Of a stretch of 64,000 nucleotides of DNA, positions 26,083 through 34,564 are shown one piece after another. A model generated the notes under the pieces. It was not told where the DNA came from, did no database searches, and saw nothing but the letters and a program-made list of their open reading frames with translations. The DNA comes from Phaeobacter sp. 11ANDIMAR09. Its GTDB lineage: Bacteria > Pseudomonadota > Alphaproteobacteria > Rhodobacterales > Rhodobacteraceae. Location of the stretch: the NCBI RefSeq assembly GCF_001294455.1, contig NZ_LIKT01000009.1, positions 1 to 64,000 on the forward strand. Reading direction: 5' to 3'. The first letter of the stretch is position 1; every line of letters starts with the position of its first letter. The position numbers and the translations under genes were made by a program.

Positions 26083-26180
26083 GCCAGCCTCGCTTCGCCC
26101 GACTTCCCGTCAGATCCCTCCCGGTTCTGCCTCTCCCCTGCGTCACCGACGTAGCGGCGATGCAGATTCCGGGGCTTCCC

Positions 26181-26194
26181 CTGACCTACATCAA
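26181..26194 (+). promoter_or_regulatory. FNR/FnrL-like box upstream of ferredoxin-NADP reductase
   Basis: CTGAC-CTAC-ATCAA matches the FNR-family consensus TTGAC/T-N4-A/GTCAA at all but the first position. It is centred about 50 bp before the start codon, so redox or oxygen control of this gene is possible. Confidence 0.35.
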
Positions 26195-26238
26195 AGATTA
26201 ATCAGAGGTGCCGGTTTAAGAGACTGGTAGTGCAACCG

Positions 26239-27099
26239 ATGAACGAGATTTCACCTGTGACCGATGCTGCGACCGATACGCCCGTAAAGGCGACCCCAAC
26301 CCTGCCTGACGCCCAGACTGTGACTCAGGTCAAACACTGGACTGACCGGCTGTTTTCCTTCCGCTGCACCCGCCCGGCGTCGCTGCGCTTCCGTTCCGGC
26401 GAGTTCGTGATGATCGGCCTGATGAACGACCCCGACCCCAAAACCGGCAAGGTCAAGCCACTGCTGCGCGCCTATTCCATCGCCTCGCCCTCCTGGGACG
26501 AGGAAATGGAGTTCTACTCGATCAAGGTCGAAGACGGCCCGCTGACCTCGCGGCTGCAGCACATTCAGCCCGGCGACGAGATCATCCTACGCCCCAAGCC
26601 TGTTGGCACCCTGGTGCATGACGCGCTGATCCCCGGCAAGCGCATCTGGTTCTTTGCCACCGGCACCGGCTTTGCGCCCTTTGCCTCGCTGCTGCGCGAG
26701 CCACAGACCTATGAGGACTATGACGAGGTCATCATCACCCATACCTGCCGCACCGCAGGCGAGCTGACCTATGGCCGCGAGCTGATCGAAGGTCTGCAGC
26801 ACGATGAGCTGCTGAACGAGGTCATTGGCGAGGGCTTCTGGAAGAAAATCAAATACTACCCCACCACCACCCGCGAAGAGAGCCCCAAGATGGGCCGGAT
26901 CACCGATCTGATCAATTCGGGCGAGGCCTATGAGGATCTTGGCGTCACTCCGCTGTGCCCCTACAATGACCGGGCGATGATCTGCGGTAACCTAGCCTTC
27001 AATCTCGAACTGAAAGCCATGTTGGAAGCCGCCGGCCTGGAAGAAGGCGCCAATTCCAAACCTGCACAATATGTGGTGGAAAAAGCCTTCTTGGACTGA
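26239..27099 (+). CDS. fpr: Ferredoxin-NADP reductase
   Basis: The 286-residue FAD enzyme has the FNR-fold motifs RAYSIASPSWDEEMEFYSIK (FAD), GPLTSRLQHIQPGDEI and FFATGTGFAPFASLLR (NADP pyrophosphate). It also has ICGNLAFNLELKAMLE and a C-terminal VEKAFLD. It transfers electrons between NADPH and ferredoxin or flavodoxin and probably feeds the ferredoxin-dependent sulfite reductase upstream. The 156-bp gap and its own FNR-like box suggest a separate promoter. A GTG three codons earlier is possible. An N-terminal extension of about 25 residues is Thr/Pro-rich. Confidence 0.93.
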   Translation: MNEISPVTDAATDTPVKATPTLPDAQTVTQVKHWTDRLFSFRCTRPASLRFRSGEFVMIGLMNDPDPKTGKVKPLLRAYSIASPSWDEEMEFYSIKVEDGPLTSRLQHIQPGDEIILRPKPVGTLVHDALIPGKRIWFFATGTGFAPFASLLREPQTYEDYDEVIITHTCRTAGELTYGRELIEGLQHDELLNEVIGEGFWKKIKYYPTTTREESPKMGRITDLINSGEAYEDLGVTPLCPYNDRAMICGNLAFNLELKAMLEAAGLEEGANSKPAQYVVEKAFLD

Positions 27100-27143
27100 T
27101 CCCACAAAAGCCAAGGCTGGCGTTTGGCTTTGCGATCATCAAA

Positions 27144-27173
27144 AAAGGGCAGCTCCAACTGGAGCTGCCCTTT
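27144..27173. terminator. Bidirectional terminator after fpr
   Basis: AAAGGGCAGCTCC and GGAGCTGCCCTTT form a perfect 13-bp stem with an AACT loop between two convergent genes. Just upstream, AAAGCCAA / TTGGCTTT (27106-27131) makes a second, weaker hairpin. Confidence 0.85.
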
Positions 27174-27216
27174 CTATTTGGAACCGCTGGGACCCGTCAT
27201 AGGTCCGCGAGGCGGG

Positions 27217-27951
27217 TTACAGACCCAGCGCCCCTTTGACCTGGTCCAGCACACCCGACAGCAGCTCGGGATTGTCCTTGGCCTGGGTCAGAGCAGTGCT
27301 CAACATGGTCTTTTTGACGTCTCCCAGTTCGGAGCCATTGATCATCTCGATCACTTTGTCGAAGTCAAAGCCATCGGTGGTCAGATATTGCGCCATGCCA
27401 ACCAGGGCATTGCCCGCGCCAGAGGCCGCGTCAGTGGCTGTCTCCGCAACGGCCTCAACCGCTTCGCTTGCGGTCTCTGCCGCCTGGGTTGCGGTCTCGG
27501 TTGCTGTGTCAGCAACAGCGCTGGCAGCATCGCTTGCAGCTTCCGTCGCGGTCTCGGTCACGCTCTCAACAAGGGCGCCAGCGCCTTCGCTGAGGTCGGC
27601 AGCACCACTGGCAGCCTCGGTCGCGGCTTCCACCGCTTCGTCGACGGCCTCGGTCACGGCTTGTGTGGCCTCTTCTGCTACGGCCTCAGCTGCCTCTGTT
27701 GCTGTTTCCACAACAGCTTCCGCTTCTTCAGTCACGGTTTCAACGACGCTCTCAACAACAGAACCCGCTTCCTCAACAGCCTCTTCAGTCGCGGTTTCGT
27801 CCGCTTCAACCGGCGCAGGCTGCACCACAGGCTCAGCTGCGGGCGCGACCTCTTCAACGGCAACCGGCGCGTTTTCCTGCAGGCTCTGGACGTAAAGATA
27901 GCCCACCGCTGCAACAACTCCCAAACCCAAGACAACAATAACCGGTTTCAT
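27217..27951 (-). CDS. Membrane-anchored Ala/Glu/Val/Thr-rich repeat protein
   Basis: The 244-residue protein has an uncleaved-looking N-terminal helix (MKPVIVVLGLGVVAAVGYLY) and then about 130 residues of low complexity. These are dominated by Ala, Glu, Val and Thr with recurring ATEAA, VVETVTE and AVAETATDAAS units, suggesting a long amphipathic helix. The final 65 residues are ordinary (LTTDGFDFDKVIEMINGSEL and KDNPELLSGVLDQVKG), a small folded domain. GGAGACGGATT precedes the ATG at 27951. The protein is probably periplasm-facing. No family is recognised with confidence. Confidence 0.7.
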   Translation of the reverse strand: MKPVIVVLGLGVVAAVGYLYVQSLQENAPVAVEEVAPAAEPVVQPAPVEADETATEEAVEEAGSVVESVVETVTEEAEAVVETATEAAEAVAEEATQAVTEAVDEAVEAATEAASGAADLSEGAGALVESVTETATEAASDAASAVADTATETATQAAETASEAVEAVAETATDAASGAGNALVGMAQYLTTDGFDFDKVIEMINGSELGDVKKTMLSTALTQAKDNPELLSGVLDQVKGALGL

Positions 27952-28242
27952 AATCCGTCTCCTTTGCTCACTCTGCATTCTTGCAGACTTGATGGCCGCG
28001 AAGTGCGCTTGAAGCGGATACAAAACAAGGGGGAATAACGCGCAGGGTGGCTCATTCGCCAAACCTCGCCAACAGACTCACCCTTGCTAGGCGGGTTCCA
28101 GCCTGCCAATGCTATGCCTTTCTGGCCACCTTTAGAGACACCAAAAGGACCCGAGCCGGTCTCGATGTATAAAAAACCTGGATCCTGCCTCACAAAAGCA
28201 ACAATCGCGCAGGAAATACGCGCCTGCAGGAGCGGTTGCACC

Positions 28243-28271
28243 TTGAAAGATTTCCATACTCCAGTTAGATT
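28243..28271 (+). promoter_or_regulatory. Housekeeping promoter of infC
   Basis: TTGAAA (28243-28248) and TAGATT (28266-28271) are separated by 17 bp, about 40 bp upstream of the proposed infC start. Nothing else was recognised in 27952-28242. Confidence 0.45.
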
Positions 28272-28310
28272 TCGTGCTCGAAAAACGAGAACCATCAAAG
28301 GATCAAAACC

Positions 28311-28859
28311 ATAGCCCGCAGACCTCATAATGCGCCGCCGCAACGTGACACCGGCCCGCGCACGAACGAAAAAATTCGCGCCTCCGAAATTCGCCTGATC
28401 GGCGCTGACGGTGAAAATGTTGGCGTGGTACATCCAGCAAAGGCTATGGACTTGGCTGCTGAAGCCGGTCTTGATCTGGTTGAAATTTCGCCCAATGCAA
28501 CCCCTCCTGTCTGCAAGATCATGGACTTTGGTAAGTTCAAATACGAGCAGCAGAAGCGGGAAAGCGAAGCGCGCAAAAAACAGAAGGTCATTGAAGTCAA
28601 AGAGGTCAAATTCCGGCCCAACACTGACACCAATGACTATGACGTAAAGATGCGCAATGTCTTCAAGTTCCTGGAGAATGGCGACAAGGTCAAAGTGACC
28701 CTCCGGTTCCGTGGCCGCGAGATGGCGCACCAGAACCTTGGTCGCGAGCTGCTTGAACGCGTCGCCGAAGACGTCAAAGAACTGGGCAAGGTTGAAAACA
28801 TGCCCAAGATGGAAGGCCGCCAGATGGTCATGATGATCGGGCCGCTGCCACAGAAATAA
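28311..28859 (+). CDS. infC: Translation initiation factor IF-3, apparently starting at AUA
   Basis: The 182-residue IF-3 has the N-domain ([40 protein letters not shown]), the lysine-rich linker ([20 protein letters not shown]) and the C-domain ([20 protein letters not shown]). The open frame extends upstream of any ATG, GTG or TTG except an internal GTG at 28425. That GTG would delete the conserved first ~38 residues. The conserved N-terminus [16 protein letters not shown] begins right after an ATA at 28311, with AAAGGA eight bases upstream. IF-3 genes commonly use rare start codons for autoregulation. Confidence 0.9.
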   Translation: MARRPHNAPPQRDTGPRTNEKIRASEIRLIGADGENVGVVHPAKAMDLAAEAGLDLVEISPNATPPVCKIMDFGKFKYEQQKRESEARKKQKVIEVKEVKFRPNTDTNDYDVKMRNVFKFLENGDKVKVTLRFRGREMAHQNLGRELLERVAEDVKELGKVENMPKMEGRQMVMMIGPLPQK

Positions 28860-28882
28860 CGCCAAATGATTTTTGGATCAAA

Positions 28883-28918
28883 GCCGCCCCTTCCAATTGA
28901 TGGAGGGGGCGGCTTTTT
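28883..28918 (+). terminator. Intrinsic terminator after infC
   Basis: GCCGCCCC (28883-28890) pairs with the right arm ending GGGGGCGGC at 28913. TTTTT follows immediately. Confidence 0.85.
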
Positions 28919-28980
28919 ATTGAGCTGGTCTTGCCTGACGGTCTTGTTTCAAGTCTCTGCATGAATACCTTCCCCCCCAA

Positions 28981-29013
28981 GGGGCCGCGAGGAGCCGCGC
29001 TCGTAGCGGCCCC
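28981..29013. other. GC-rich hairpin in the leader of the methyltransferase gene
   Basis: GGGGCCGC (28981-28988) and GCGGCCCC (29006-29013) are perfect inverted arms about 30 bp before the start codon. It may be a leader structure or a degenerate intergenic repeat. Confidence 0.35.
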
Positions 29014-29043
29014 CCTAAAGGCCACAGCACACAGGAGCCGCAC

Positions 29044-29646
29044 ATGTGGGAAGACCGTTTCGCCAACTCCAAAGACTATGTCTTTGGCACCACCCCTGCC
29101 GGGTTCCTTTTGGCGCATGGCGCCTATCTGAACGCCGGTGATACGGCACTCTCAGTCGCTGATGGCGAGGGGCGCAACTCGGTCTATCTGGCGGAGCGCG
29201 GGCTTACGGTGACCGCTTTGGAGTTCGCCCCGTCAGCGCTGAAACGGGCCCAGGCACTGGCCCAGACACGGGGGGTGTCTGTTGACTATCGCAATTGCAA
29301 TATCCTGACGGAAGACTGGTCAGAGCCAGACAGCTATGACCTGGTGGTGGCAATTTTCATCCAATTCACCGCAGCCGAGGGGAGAACCCGCCAATTTGAC
29401 GGCATCCAAGCCAGTTGCAAACCAGGAGGGCTGGTGATGATCCATGGCTATACCCCCAAACAGCTGGAGTTTGGCACCGGCGGCCCCTCTGCGGCAGAAA
29501 ACATGTATACGGAGGCCCAGATGCGCGCTGATTTCTCCGGTTGGGACATTCTGGAGTGCACATCCTATGAGCGCGATCTGCAGGAGGGGGCAGGCCATTC
29601 CGGACGCTCGGCTCTGCTGGATTTTGTCGCCCGCAAACCAGCCTGA
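29044..29646 (+). CDS. SAM-dependent methyltransferase (TehB/methyltransferase-domain type)
   Basis: The 200-residue class I methyltransferase has motif I as ALSVADGEGRNSVYLAERGL and the post-I acidic end TVTALEFAPSALKRA. Motif IV is SYDLVVAIFIQF; the C-terminal half includes KPGGLVMIHGYTPKQLEFGT. This pattern resembles the tellurite-resistance TehB / thiopurine-like methyltransferase group, but the substrate is unknown. AGGAG precedes the ATG. It stands alone between infC and an MCP-like gene. Confidence 0.82.
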   Translation: MWEDRFANSKDYVFGTTPAGFLLAHGAYLNAGDTALSVADGEGRNSVYLAERGLTVTALEFAPSALKRAQALAQTRGVSVDYRNCNILTEDWSEPDSYDLVVAIFIQFTAAEGRTRQFDGIQASCKPGGLVMIHGYTPKQLEFGTGGPSAAENMYTEAQMRADFSGWDILECTSYERDLQEGAGHSGRSALLDFVARKPA

Positions 29647-29786
29647 GCCCGGCCTTACCGCCGCCGCCAGCATTTTCCGGCCCGCAGTCCATCCGCCTCA
29701 ACCAAAGAGGTTTTTCGCCGCTAAGCGCAGAACTCTTTGGCCTGCGTTAACCCCTTTGCGCTATCTCTGACGGTGCAACAAGTGTG

Positions 29787-30407
29787 ATGGTCTACATGTT
29801 AACTCTGACTGAAATACAAAACCGGGCCTTTATGGCCATCGGCCCCGCGCGGATCGCGGCGCTGTCTCTTCTTGTGCTCATGAACAAAGAGCACAGCGAA
29901 AAGGCTCAGGTGGCACGACAGCTGTCGATTGATCGCGTCACCGCAGCCCATGATATGCTCGGCACAAAGCTCCCCGAGATGCTAAAGGCCAGCAACCACA
30001 ACCTGCCTGCCATGCTTGAACAGCAGCGCCAGGCCTGCTTTGAGGCCCTCAGCCCGCTGATCGAGGTGCTGAAAGATCCGGGCAAGGCACAGTCACCAGA
30101 TTTCTCTGACCATTGCCTGTACCATCTGGAACCTTTGGTCTCCAGCTTCCTCAAAGAGATGACAGAGCATCTGATGGAAAGCCAGAAAGAGCTGGAGGTG
30201 GAGCGTCAGGCTGACATGCTCAAAGCCATCGCCAATGCAGAGGTTGTAGGCAAGAACATTCAGCTCATCGCCTTCAACGCCTCGATCGAAGCCGCCCGTA
30301 TCGGTGACCTTGGCAAGGGCTTCACGGTGATTGCCTCAGAAATCCGCGATCTCTCCGGCAAAACCCAAAAGTTCCTCGACAATATTTCAGGTCTGCTGCG
30401 CACCTAG
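29787..30407 (+). CDS. Short soluble methyl-accepting-chemotaxis-like protein
   Basis: The product of about 206 residues ends in a segment typical of the MCP signalling tip: NIQLIAFNASIEAARIGDLG followed by KGFTVIASEIRDLSGKT. This is where CheA/CheW bind in true receptors. The rest is helical (SQKELEVERQADMLKAIANA) with no clear membrane span, sensor domain or HAMP. It is far shorter than normal MCPs. The start is uncertain (GTG 29784, ATG 29787 or ATG 29796). Possible roles are a cytoplasmic signalling adaptor or a non-chemotactic methyl-accepting protein. Confidence 0.7.
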   Translation: MVYMLTLTEIQNRAFMAIGPARIAALSLLVLMNKEHSEKAQVARQLSIDRVTAAHDMLGTKLPEMLKASNHNLPAMLEQQRQACFEALSPLIEVLKDPGKAQSPDFSDHCLYHLEPLVSSFLKEMTEHLMESQKELEVERQADMLKAIANAEVVGKNIQLIAFNASIEAARIGDLGKGFTVIASEIRDLSGKTQKFLDNISGLLRT

Positions 30408-30456
30408 CACCAAAAAGACCCAGGCAGAGCAAATCTCCTGCCTGGGCAAACTGATA

Positions 30457-31248
30457 TCAGGCCGCAGCGGCGACGGCCCGTTTGGTGAGAACGGCGATCA
30501 GATGGGCCCGATAAGCCTTGGAGCCATGGATATCGGCCATCATGCCATCGGCGGCCACCGTGAGCCCCTCCAGCGCATCAGCGCTGAAATTGCCACTCAG
30601 CGCCGCCTCAGCCTCCGCCCAGCGAAACACTCCCTCTTCCGAAGCACCGGTGACGGCAACGCGCACGCCATCGGCGAACTTGGCCACAAAAACCCCGACC
30701 AGCGCAAACCGTGAAGCAGGCTGAACAAATTTCTGGTAATTTGCGGCCTCCGGCACCGGCAGGCGTACCTGGGTGACAATCTCTCCCTCTTCCAAAGCCG
30801 TCGTAAACAGCCCGTCAAAGTAGTCATCGGCAGCGATCTCACGCGCATTGGTGACAATGGTGGCGCCACTGGCAAGCGCGGCAGCCGGATAACAGGCTGC
30901 GGGATCATTATTGGCCAGCGAGCCCCCAATGGTGCCACGATTGCGCACCGCAGGGTCCCCGATGTTGCCCGCCAACGCCGCTAGGGCAGGATAGCTCTGC
31001 GCGACTTCAGAAGCCACAACCCCGTGCGGGGTTGCGCCACCAATGCTGACAACACTGCCATCCGCGCTGATCCCCTGCATCTCGGCGATACCGCTCAAAG
31101 AGACCAGCTTGGAGGGGCTGGCCAGACGCTGTTTCAGTGTTGGGATCAAAGTTTGACCACCGCCCAGCGCCTGGGCCTCATCATCGCTGCCCAGCGCGGC
31201 CACCGCCTCCGCGATGCTGGTGGGTTTTTCGACATCGAAACTATACAT
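30457..31248 (-). CDS. coxM: Molybdenum hydroxylase medium (FAD) subunit, CoxM-like
   Basis: The 263-residue FAD subunit of a xanthine-oxidase-family hydroxylase carries the signatures ALGGGQTLIPTLKQRL and NRGTIGGSLANNDPAACYPA. It has the C-terminal CO-dehydrogenase flavoprotein domain. AAGGAAAAGCGGA precedes the ATG at 31248. It is the last gene of an S-L-M order, the arrangement of form II CO-dehydrogenase-like enzymes. It transfers electrons from the Fe-S subunit to an acceptor. Actual CO oxidation is uncertain for form II enzymes. Confidence 0.88.
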   Translation of the reverse strand: MYSFDVEKPTSIAEAVAALGSDDEAQALGGGQTLIPTLKQRLASPSKLVSLSGIAEMQGISADGSVVSIGGATPHGVVASEVAQSYPALAALAGNIGDPAVRNRGTIGGSLANNDPAACYPAAALASGATIVTNAREIAADDYFDGLFTTALEEGEIVTQVRLPVPEAANYQKFVQPASRFALVGVFVAKFADGVRVAVTGASEEGVFRWAEAEAALSGNFSADALEGLTVAADGMMADIHGSKAYRAHLIAVLTKRAVAAAA

Positions 31249-31290
31249 TCCGCTTTTCCTTCCCAGAACCGGATCTCCCGGCTCTATCAT

Positions 31291-31334
31291 CTTTCCCAAA
31301 GTATTCCGGGGAGCACGAGGGGCAGCGCCCCTCG
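31291..31334. repeat. Second copy of the intergenic repeat box with hairpin
   Basis: CTTTCCCAAAGTATTCCGGGGAG is a variant of the box at 13258. It is followed by the hairpin CGAGGGGC (31316-31323) / GCCCCTCG (31327-31334), in the 111-bp gap between the L and M subunit genes. Confidence 0.45.
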
Positions 31335-31359
31335 CCCATCACCTCATCCCGGAGTTTTG

Positions 31360-33723
31360 CTACTCATTCATTGCCGACCAGACCCGTGCCGGGCTCAAAG
31401 GCATGTCCACATGGGTGACATCCTTGCCCATTGACTGCAGCGCGTCGACAACCGCATTGACCACCGCCGGCGGCGACCCAATGGCGCCGGCCTCGCCGCA
31501 GCCCTTGACCCCCAAGGGGTTATGGGTACAGGGGGTCTGGCAGGAATGATCGACCTGGTAAAACGGCAGATCATCGGCCCGAGGCATGGCGTAATCCATA
31601 TATGAGGCCGACAGGAGCTGCCCATCCTCGTTATAGACAGCACCTTCCAGCAGTGCCTGACCAATGCCCTGACCAATGCCGCCATGCACCTGGCCTTCCA
31701 CGATCATCGGGTTCACCACATTGCCAAAATCATCGGCAGCAGCGAACCGCTCAATGCTGACCTTGCCAGTCTCCGGATCCAGCTCCACCTCACAGGCATA
31801 GGCGCCTGAAGGATAGGTGAAGTTTGCGGGATCGTAGAAAGCCGTCTCTTCCAGACCGGGCTCGATATCCTCCAGCGGATAGTTATGCGGGACATAGGCC
31901 GCCAGGGTCACATCGCCCCAGGCCAGAGATTTATCCGTGCCCGCAACCGAGAACTGACCATCCTTCAGCTCGATATCCGCATCCGACGCTTCCAGGATAT
32001 GGGCGGCGATCTTCTTGGCCTTGGTGATGATCTTCTCTGTGGCCCGCACCATAGCCGATCCGCCAACGGCCAGCGAGCGAGACCCGTAGGTCCCCATGCC
32101 CATTGGCGTATTGGCGGTGTCGCCATGCACGATTTCCACCATGCTCTCGTCAATACCGATCATTTCCGCGATCACCTGCGGGAACGACGTCTCATGCCCC
32201 TGTCCATGGCTATGCGACCCCGTCATCACCACCAGACCACCAGTGGCGTTGACCCGCACCGTAGCGCTTTCATAGAGCCCCGCACGAGCGCCTAGCTGAC
32301 CCACCAGATTACTGGGAGCAATGCCGCAGGCCTCGATATAGCAGTTCACGCCGAGGCCACGCACCTTTCCCTTGGCTTCGCTGGCCGCGCGCCGCGCGTC
32401 AAAGCCCGCAAAATCGGCAATTTCTTCCAGCTTGTCCATTGTGGCATTGTAATCACCGGTGTCATATTCCACCGCCACAGGGGTGGCATAGGGAAATTCG
32501 GTGATGAAGTTCTGCCGCCGCAGCGCAATGGGATCCACGCCCAGCTCACGCGCGGCTTTGTCGATGACGCGCTCCAGCTGATAGGTCGCCTCGGGGCGTC
32601 CCGCGCCGCGGTAAGCATCCACTGGCACCGTATTGGTAAAGACCGCCTTCACGTTCACATAGATCAGCGGCGTCTTGTAGTTACCGGCCATCAACGTGCC
32701 ATGCAGCCAGGTCGGCACCGAAGGTGCAAAGGTCGACAGATAGGCGCCCATATTGGCATAGGTATCGGTGCGCAGTGCGGTAAAGTTGTTATCCGCATCC
32801 AGCGCCAGCTGAATGGTGGAGACGTGATCCCGCCCATGGGCATCCGAGATAAAGGCCTCTGAGCGCGAAGAGGTCCATTTCACCGCCCGGTTCAGGGCCT
32901 TGGCGGCAAAGGTACAGAAAGCCTCTTCCGCGTAGTGGAAAATCTTAGTGCCAAAACCACCGCCCACATCCGGCGCGATGACGCGCAGCTTGTGCTCAGG
33001 GATGCCCAGCACAAAGGCGCCCATCAGCAGGCGGATTACATGCGGGTTCTGTGAGGTGGTATAGAGCGTGCTGTCGCCGGTGGCGCGGTTGAAATCGCCC
33101 ACCGCCACACGGGGTTCCATCGGGTTGGCGATCAGCCGGTTATTGACCAGTTCCAGCGTCGTCACATGGGCCGCATTGGCAAATGCTTCCTCAACCGCGG
33201 GCTTATTTTCTTCAACAAACCCCCAGTCATAGCAGAGGTTCGAGGTCAGATCGTCATGGACCTTGGTTGCGCCCTCCTGCACAGCCGCTTTCATGTCTAT
33301 GACCGCTGGCAGCTCTTCCATGTCCAACTCGATCGCCTCCGCGGCGTCACGTGCCTGTTCAGCAGTGTCCGCGACAACAGCGGCAATGGCATCCCCGACA
33401 TATCGCGCCTTGCCCTGGGCCAGCACCGGATGCGCCGGTTCCTGCATCGCCTCGCCATGCTTGTCAGTGATCTGCCAGCCGCAGGGAATGCCACCCACGC
33501 CTTCAAAATCGGCGCCCGTGAAAATCCGCACCACGCCGGGCATCGCCGAAGCCGCAGCGGTATCAATGGAATTGATCCGCGCATGGGCCATATCCGAGCG
33601 CAGGAAATGCACATAGGCCTGGCCGTTGAGGTTGATATCATCGGTGTAATTACCGGTTCCTGTCAGGAACCTGACGTCCTCGCGCCGTTTTGGGCTGGCG
33701 CCGATGCCACTATCTTTAGGCAT
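31360..33723 (-). CDS. coxL: Molybdenum hydroxylase large subunit, form II CoxL-like
   Basis: The 787-residue molybdopterin-binding catalytic subunit is full length. Its active-site loop reads [15 protein letters not shown], the form II motif AYRGAGR, not the AYxCSFR of genuine form I CO dehydrogenase. Other family stretches: [34 protein letters not shown], and [20 protein letters not shown] with the catalytic Glu. The start at 33723 is supported by CoxL N-termini; a longer upstream frame lacks similarity. Natural substrates of form II enzymes are disputed: CO at low efficiency, an aldehyde or an N-heterocycle. Confidence 0.9.
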   Translation of the reverse strand: MPKDSGIGASPKRREDVRFLTGTGNYTDDINLNGQAYVHFLRSDMAHARINSIDTAAASAMPGVVRIFTGADFEGVGGIPCGWQITDKHGEAMQEPAHPVLAQGKARYVGDAIAAVVADTAEQARDAAEAIELDMEELPAVIDMKAAVQEGATKVHDDLTSNLCYDWGFVEENKPAVEEAFANAAHVTTLELVNNRLIANPMEPRVAVGDFNRATGDSTLYTTSQNPHVIRLLMGAFVLGIPEHKLRVIAPDVGGGFGTKIFHYAEEAFCTFAAKALNRAVKWTSSRSEAFISDAHGRDHVSTIQLALDADNNFTALRTDTYANMGAYLSTFAPSVPTWLHGTLMAGNYKTPLIYVNVKAVFTNTVPVDAYRGAGRPEATYQLERVIDKAARELGVDPIALRRQNFITEFPYATPVAVEYDTGDYNATMDKLEEIADFAGFDARRAASEAKGKVRGLGVNCYIEACGIAPSNLVGQLGARAGLYESATVRVNATGGLVVMTGSHSHGQGHETSFPQVIAEMIGIDESMVEIVHGDTANTPMGMGTYGSRSLAVGGSAMVRATEKIITKAKKIAAHILEASDADIELKDGQFSVAGTDKSLAWGDVTLAAYVPHNYPLEDIEPGLEETAFYDPANFTYPSGAYACEVELDPETGKVSIERFAAADDFGNVVNPMIVEGQVHGGIGQGIGQALLEGAVYNEDGQLLSASYMDYAMPRADDLPFYQVDHSCQTPCTHNPLGVKGCGEAGAIGSPPAVVNAVVDALQSMGKDVTHVDMPLSPARVWSAMNE

Positions 33724-33842
33724 ATTCAAATCTCCTCCCTGGAGGGTGCAGCCAGTGGCGCACCTCTTGGTTATGCAGTTTGATCTTTGCTTCTTGATAT
33801 CTATCGGGGCCACACCTCCCAATGAGGCCCGGTAGGTTCGCC

Positions 33843-34328
33843 CTATTCGGCCGCGAGTGCAGAGACGTCCTGACCAGATGCTGCCATAATCGCCTTGACG
33901 ATATTGTGGTAGCCGGTGCAGCGGCAGATATTGCCTTCGAGATACTCACGGATTTCCTGCTCGCTGGGCTTTGGGTTCTCTTTCAGCAGCGCCGCCGTCG
34001 ACATCACCATGCCCGGCGTACAAAACCCGCACTGCAACCCGTGGTGGTCCTGAAAGGCTTGCTGAATGGTGTTGAGCGTCCCATCCGGCGCCGCCTGACC
34101 TTCGATGGTGGCAACCTCAGCGCCTTCGGCCTCGACGGCCAGCATAGTGCAGGATTTCACAGCGACACCGTTGACATGCACGACGCAGGCACCGCACTGG
34201 CTGGTGTCGCAGCCGACATGGGTTCCGGTGAACCCCAGCTCTTCGCGCAGGAATGACGACAACAGCGTGCGCCCCTCTGCCTCGCCGCTGGCGGCTTTGC
34301 CGTTCACGGTCATTGAGACCTTGGTCAT
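33843..34328 (-). CDS. coxS: Molybdenum hydroxylase small [2Fe-2S] subunit, CoxS-like
   Basis: The 161-residue protein has the plant-type [2Fe-2S] motif ([18 protein letters not shown], later KSCTML) and the helical [2Fe-2S] motif ([12 protein letters not shown] and [13 protein letters not shown]). That gives the eight expected cysteines. The start [10 protein letters not shown] at 34328 has GGGAGG upstream. It is first in the S-L-M operon, 119 bp before coxL. It relays electrons from the Mo centre to the FAD subunit. Confidence 0.92.
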   Translation of the reverse strand: MTKVSMTVNGKAASGEAEGRTLLSSFLREELGFTGTHVGCDTSQCGACVVHVNGVAVKSCTMLAVEAEGAEVATIEGQAAPDGTLNTIQQAFQDHHGLQCGFCTPGMVMSTAALLKENPKPSEQEIREYLEGNICRCTGYHNIVKAIMAASGQDVSALAAE

Positions 34329-34564
34329 GACTTCCTCCCATTTTGCTAGTTTTTTCTGGCTGTCAGGAGTTAAGCACGGGATGCCCGTGACGCGAACCCC
34401 CGAAGTCGTTTCGTTGCGTAACAAATTTACCGCTTGGCAAAATTCTGCTCTCAGCCAAAACGCGCAGGGACAAATCTTCCCTCATCGGCAAATCAACACA
34501 GGTAAAACAAGACAATTCGGCCCAAATTCCTGCGATCCAAGCCCCTCTAGCCCAAAAGCAACTG

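Noticed and set aside
27124-28038. 304-codon plus-strand frame opposite the Ala/Glu repeat protein
   Set aside because: Its Cys/Gly/Phe-rich low-complexity translation is the complement of the repeat region; the minus-strand frame has a ribosome site and membrane anchor.
28084-28314. Small plus-strand open frame upstream of infC
   Set aside because: It is out of frame with IF-3, overlaps the predicted infC promoter and shows no ribosome site or domain.
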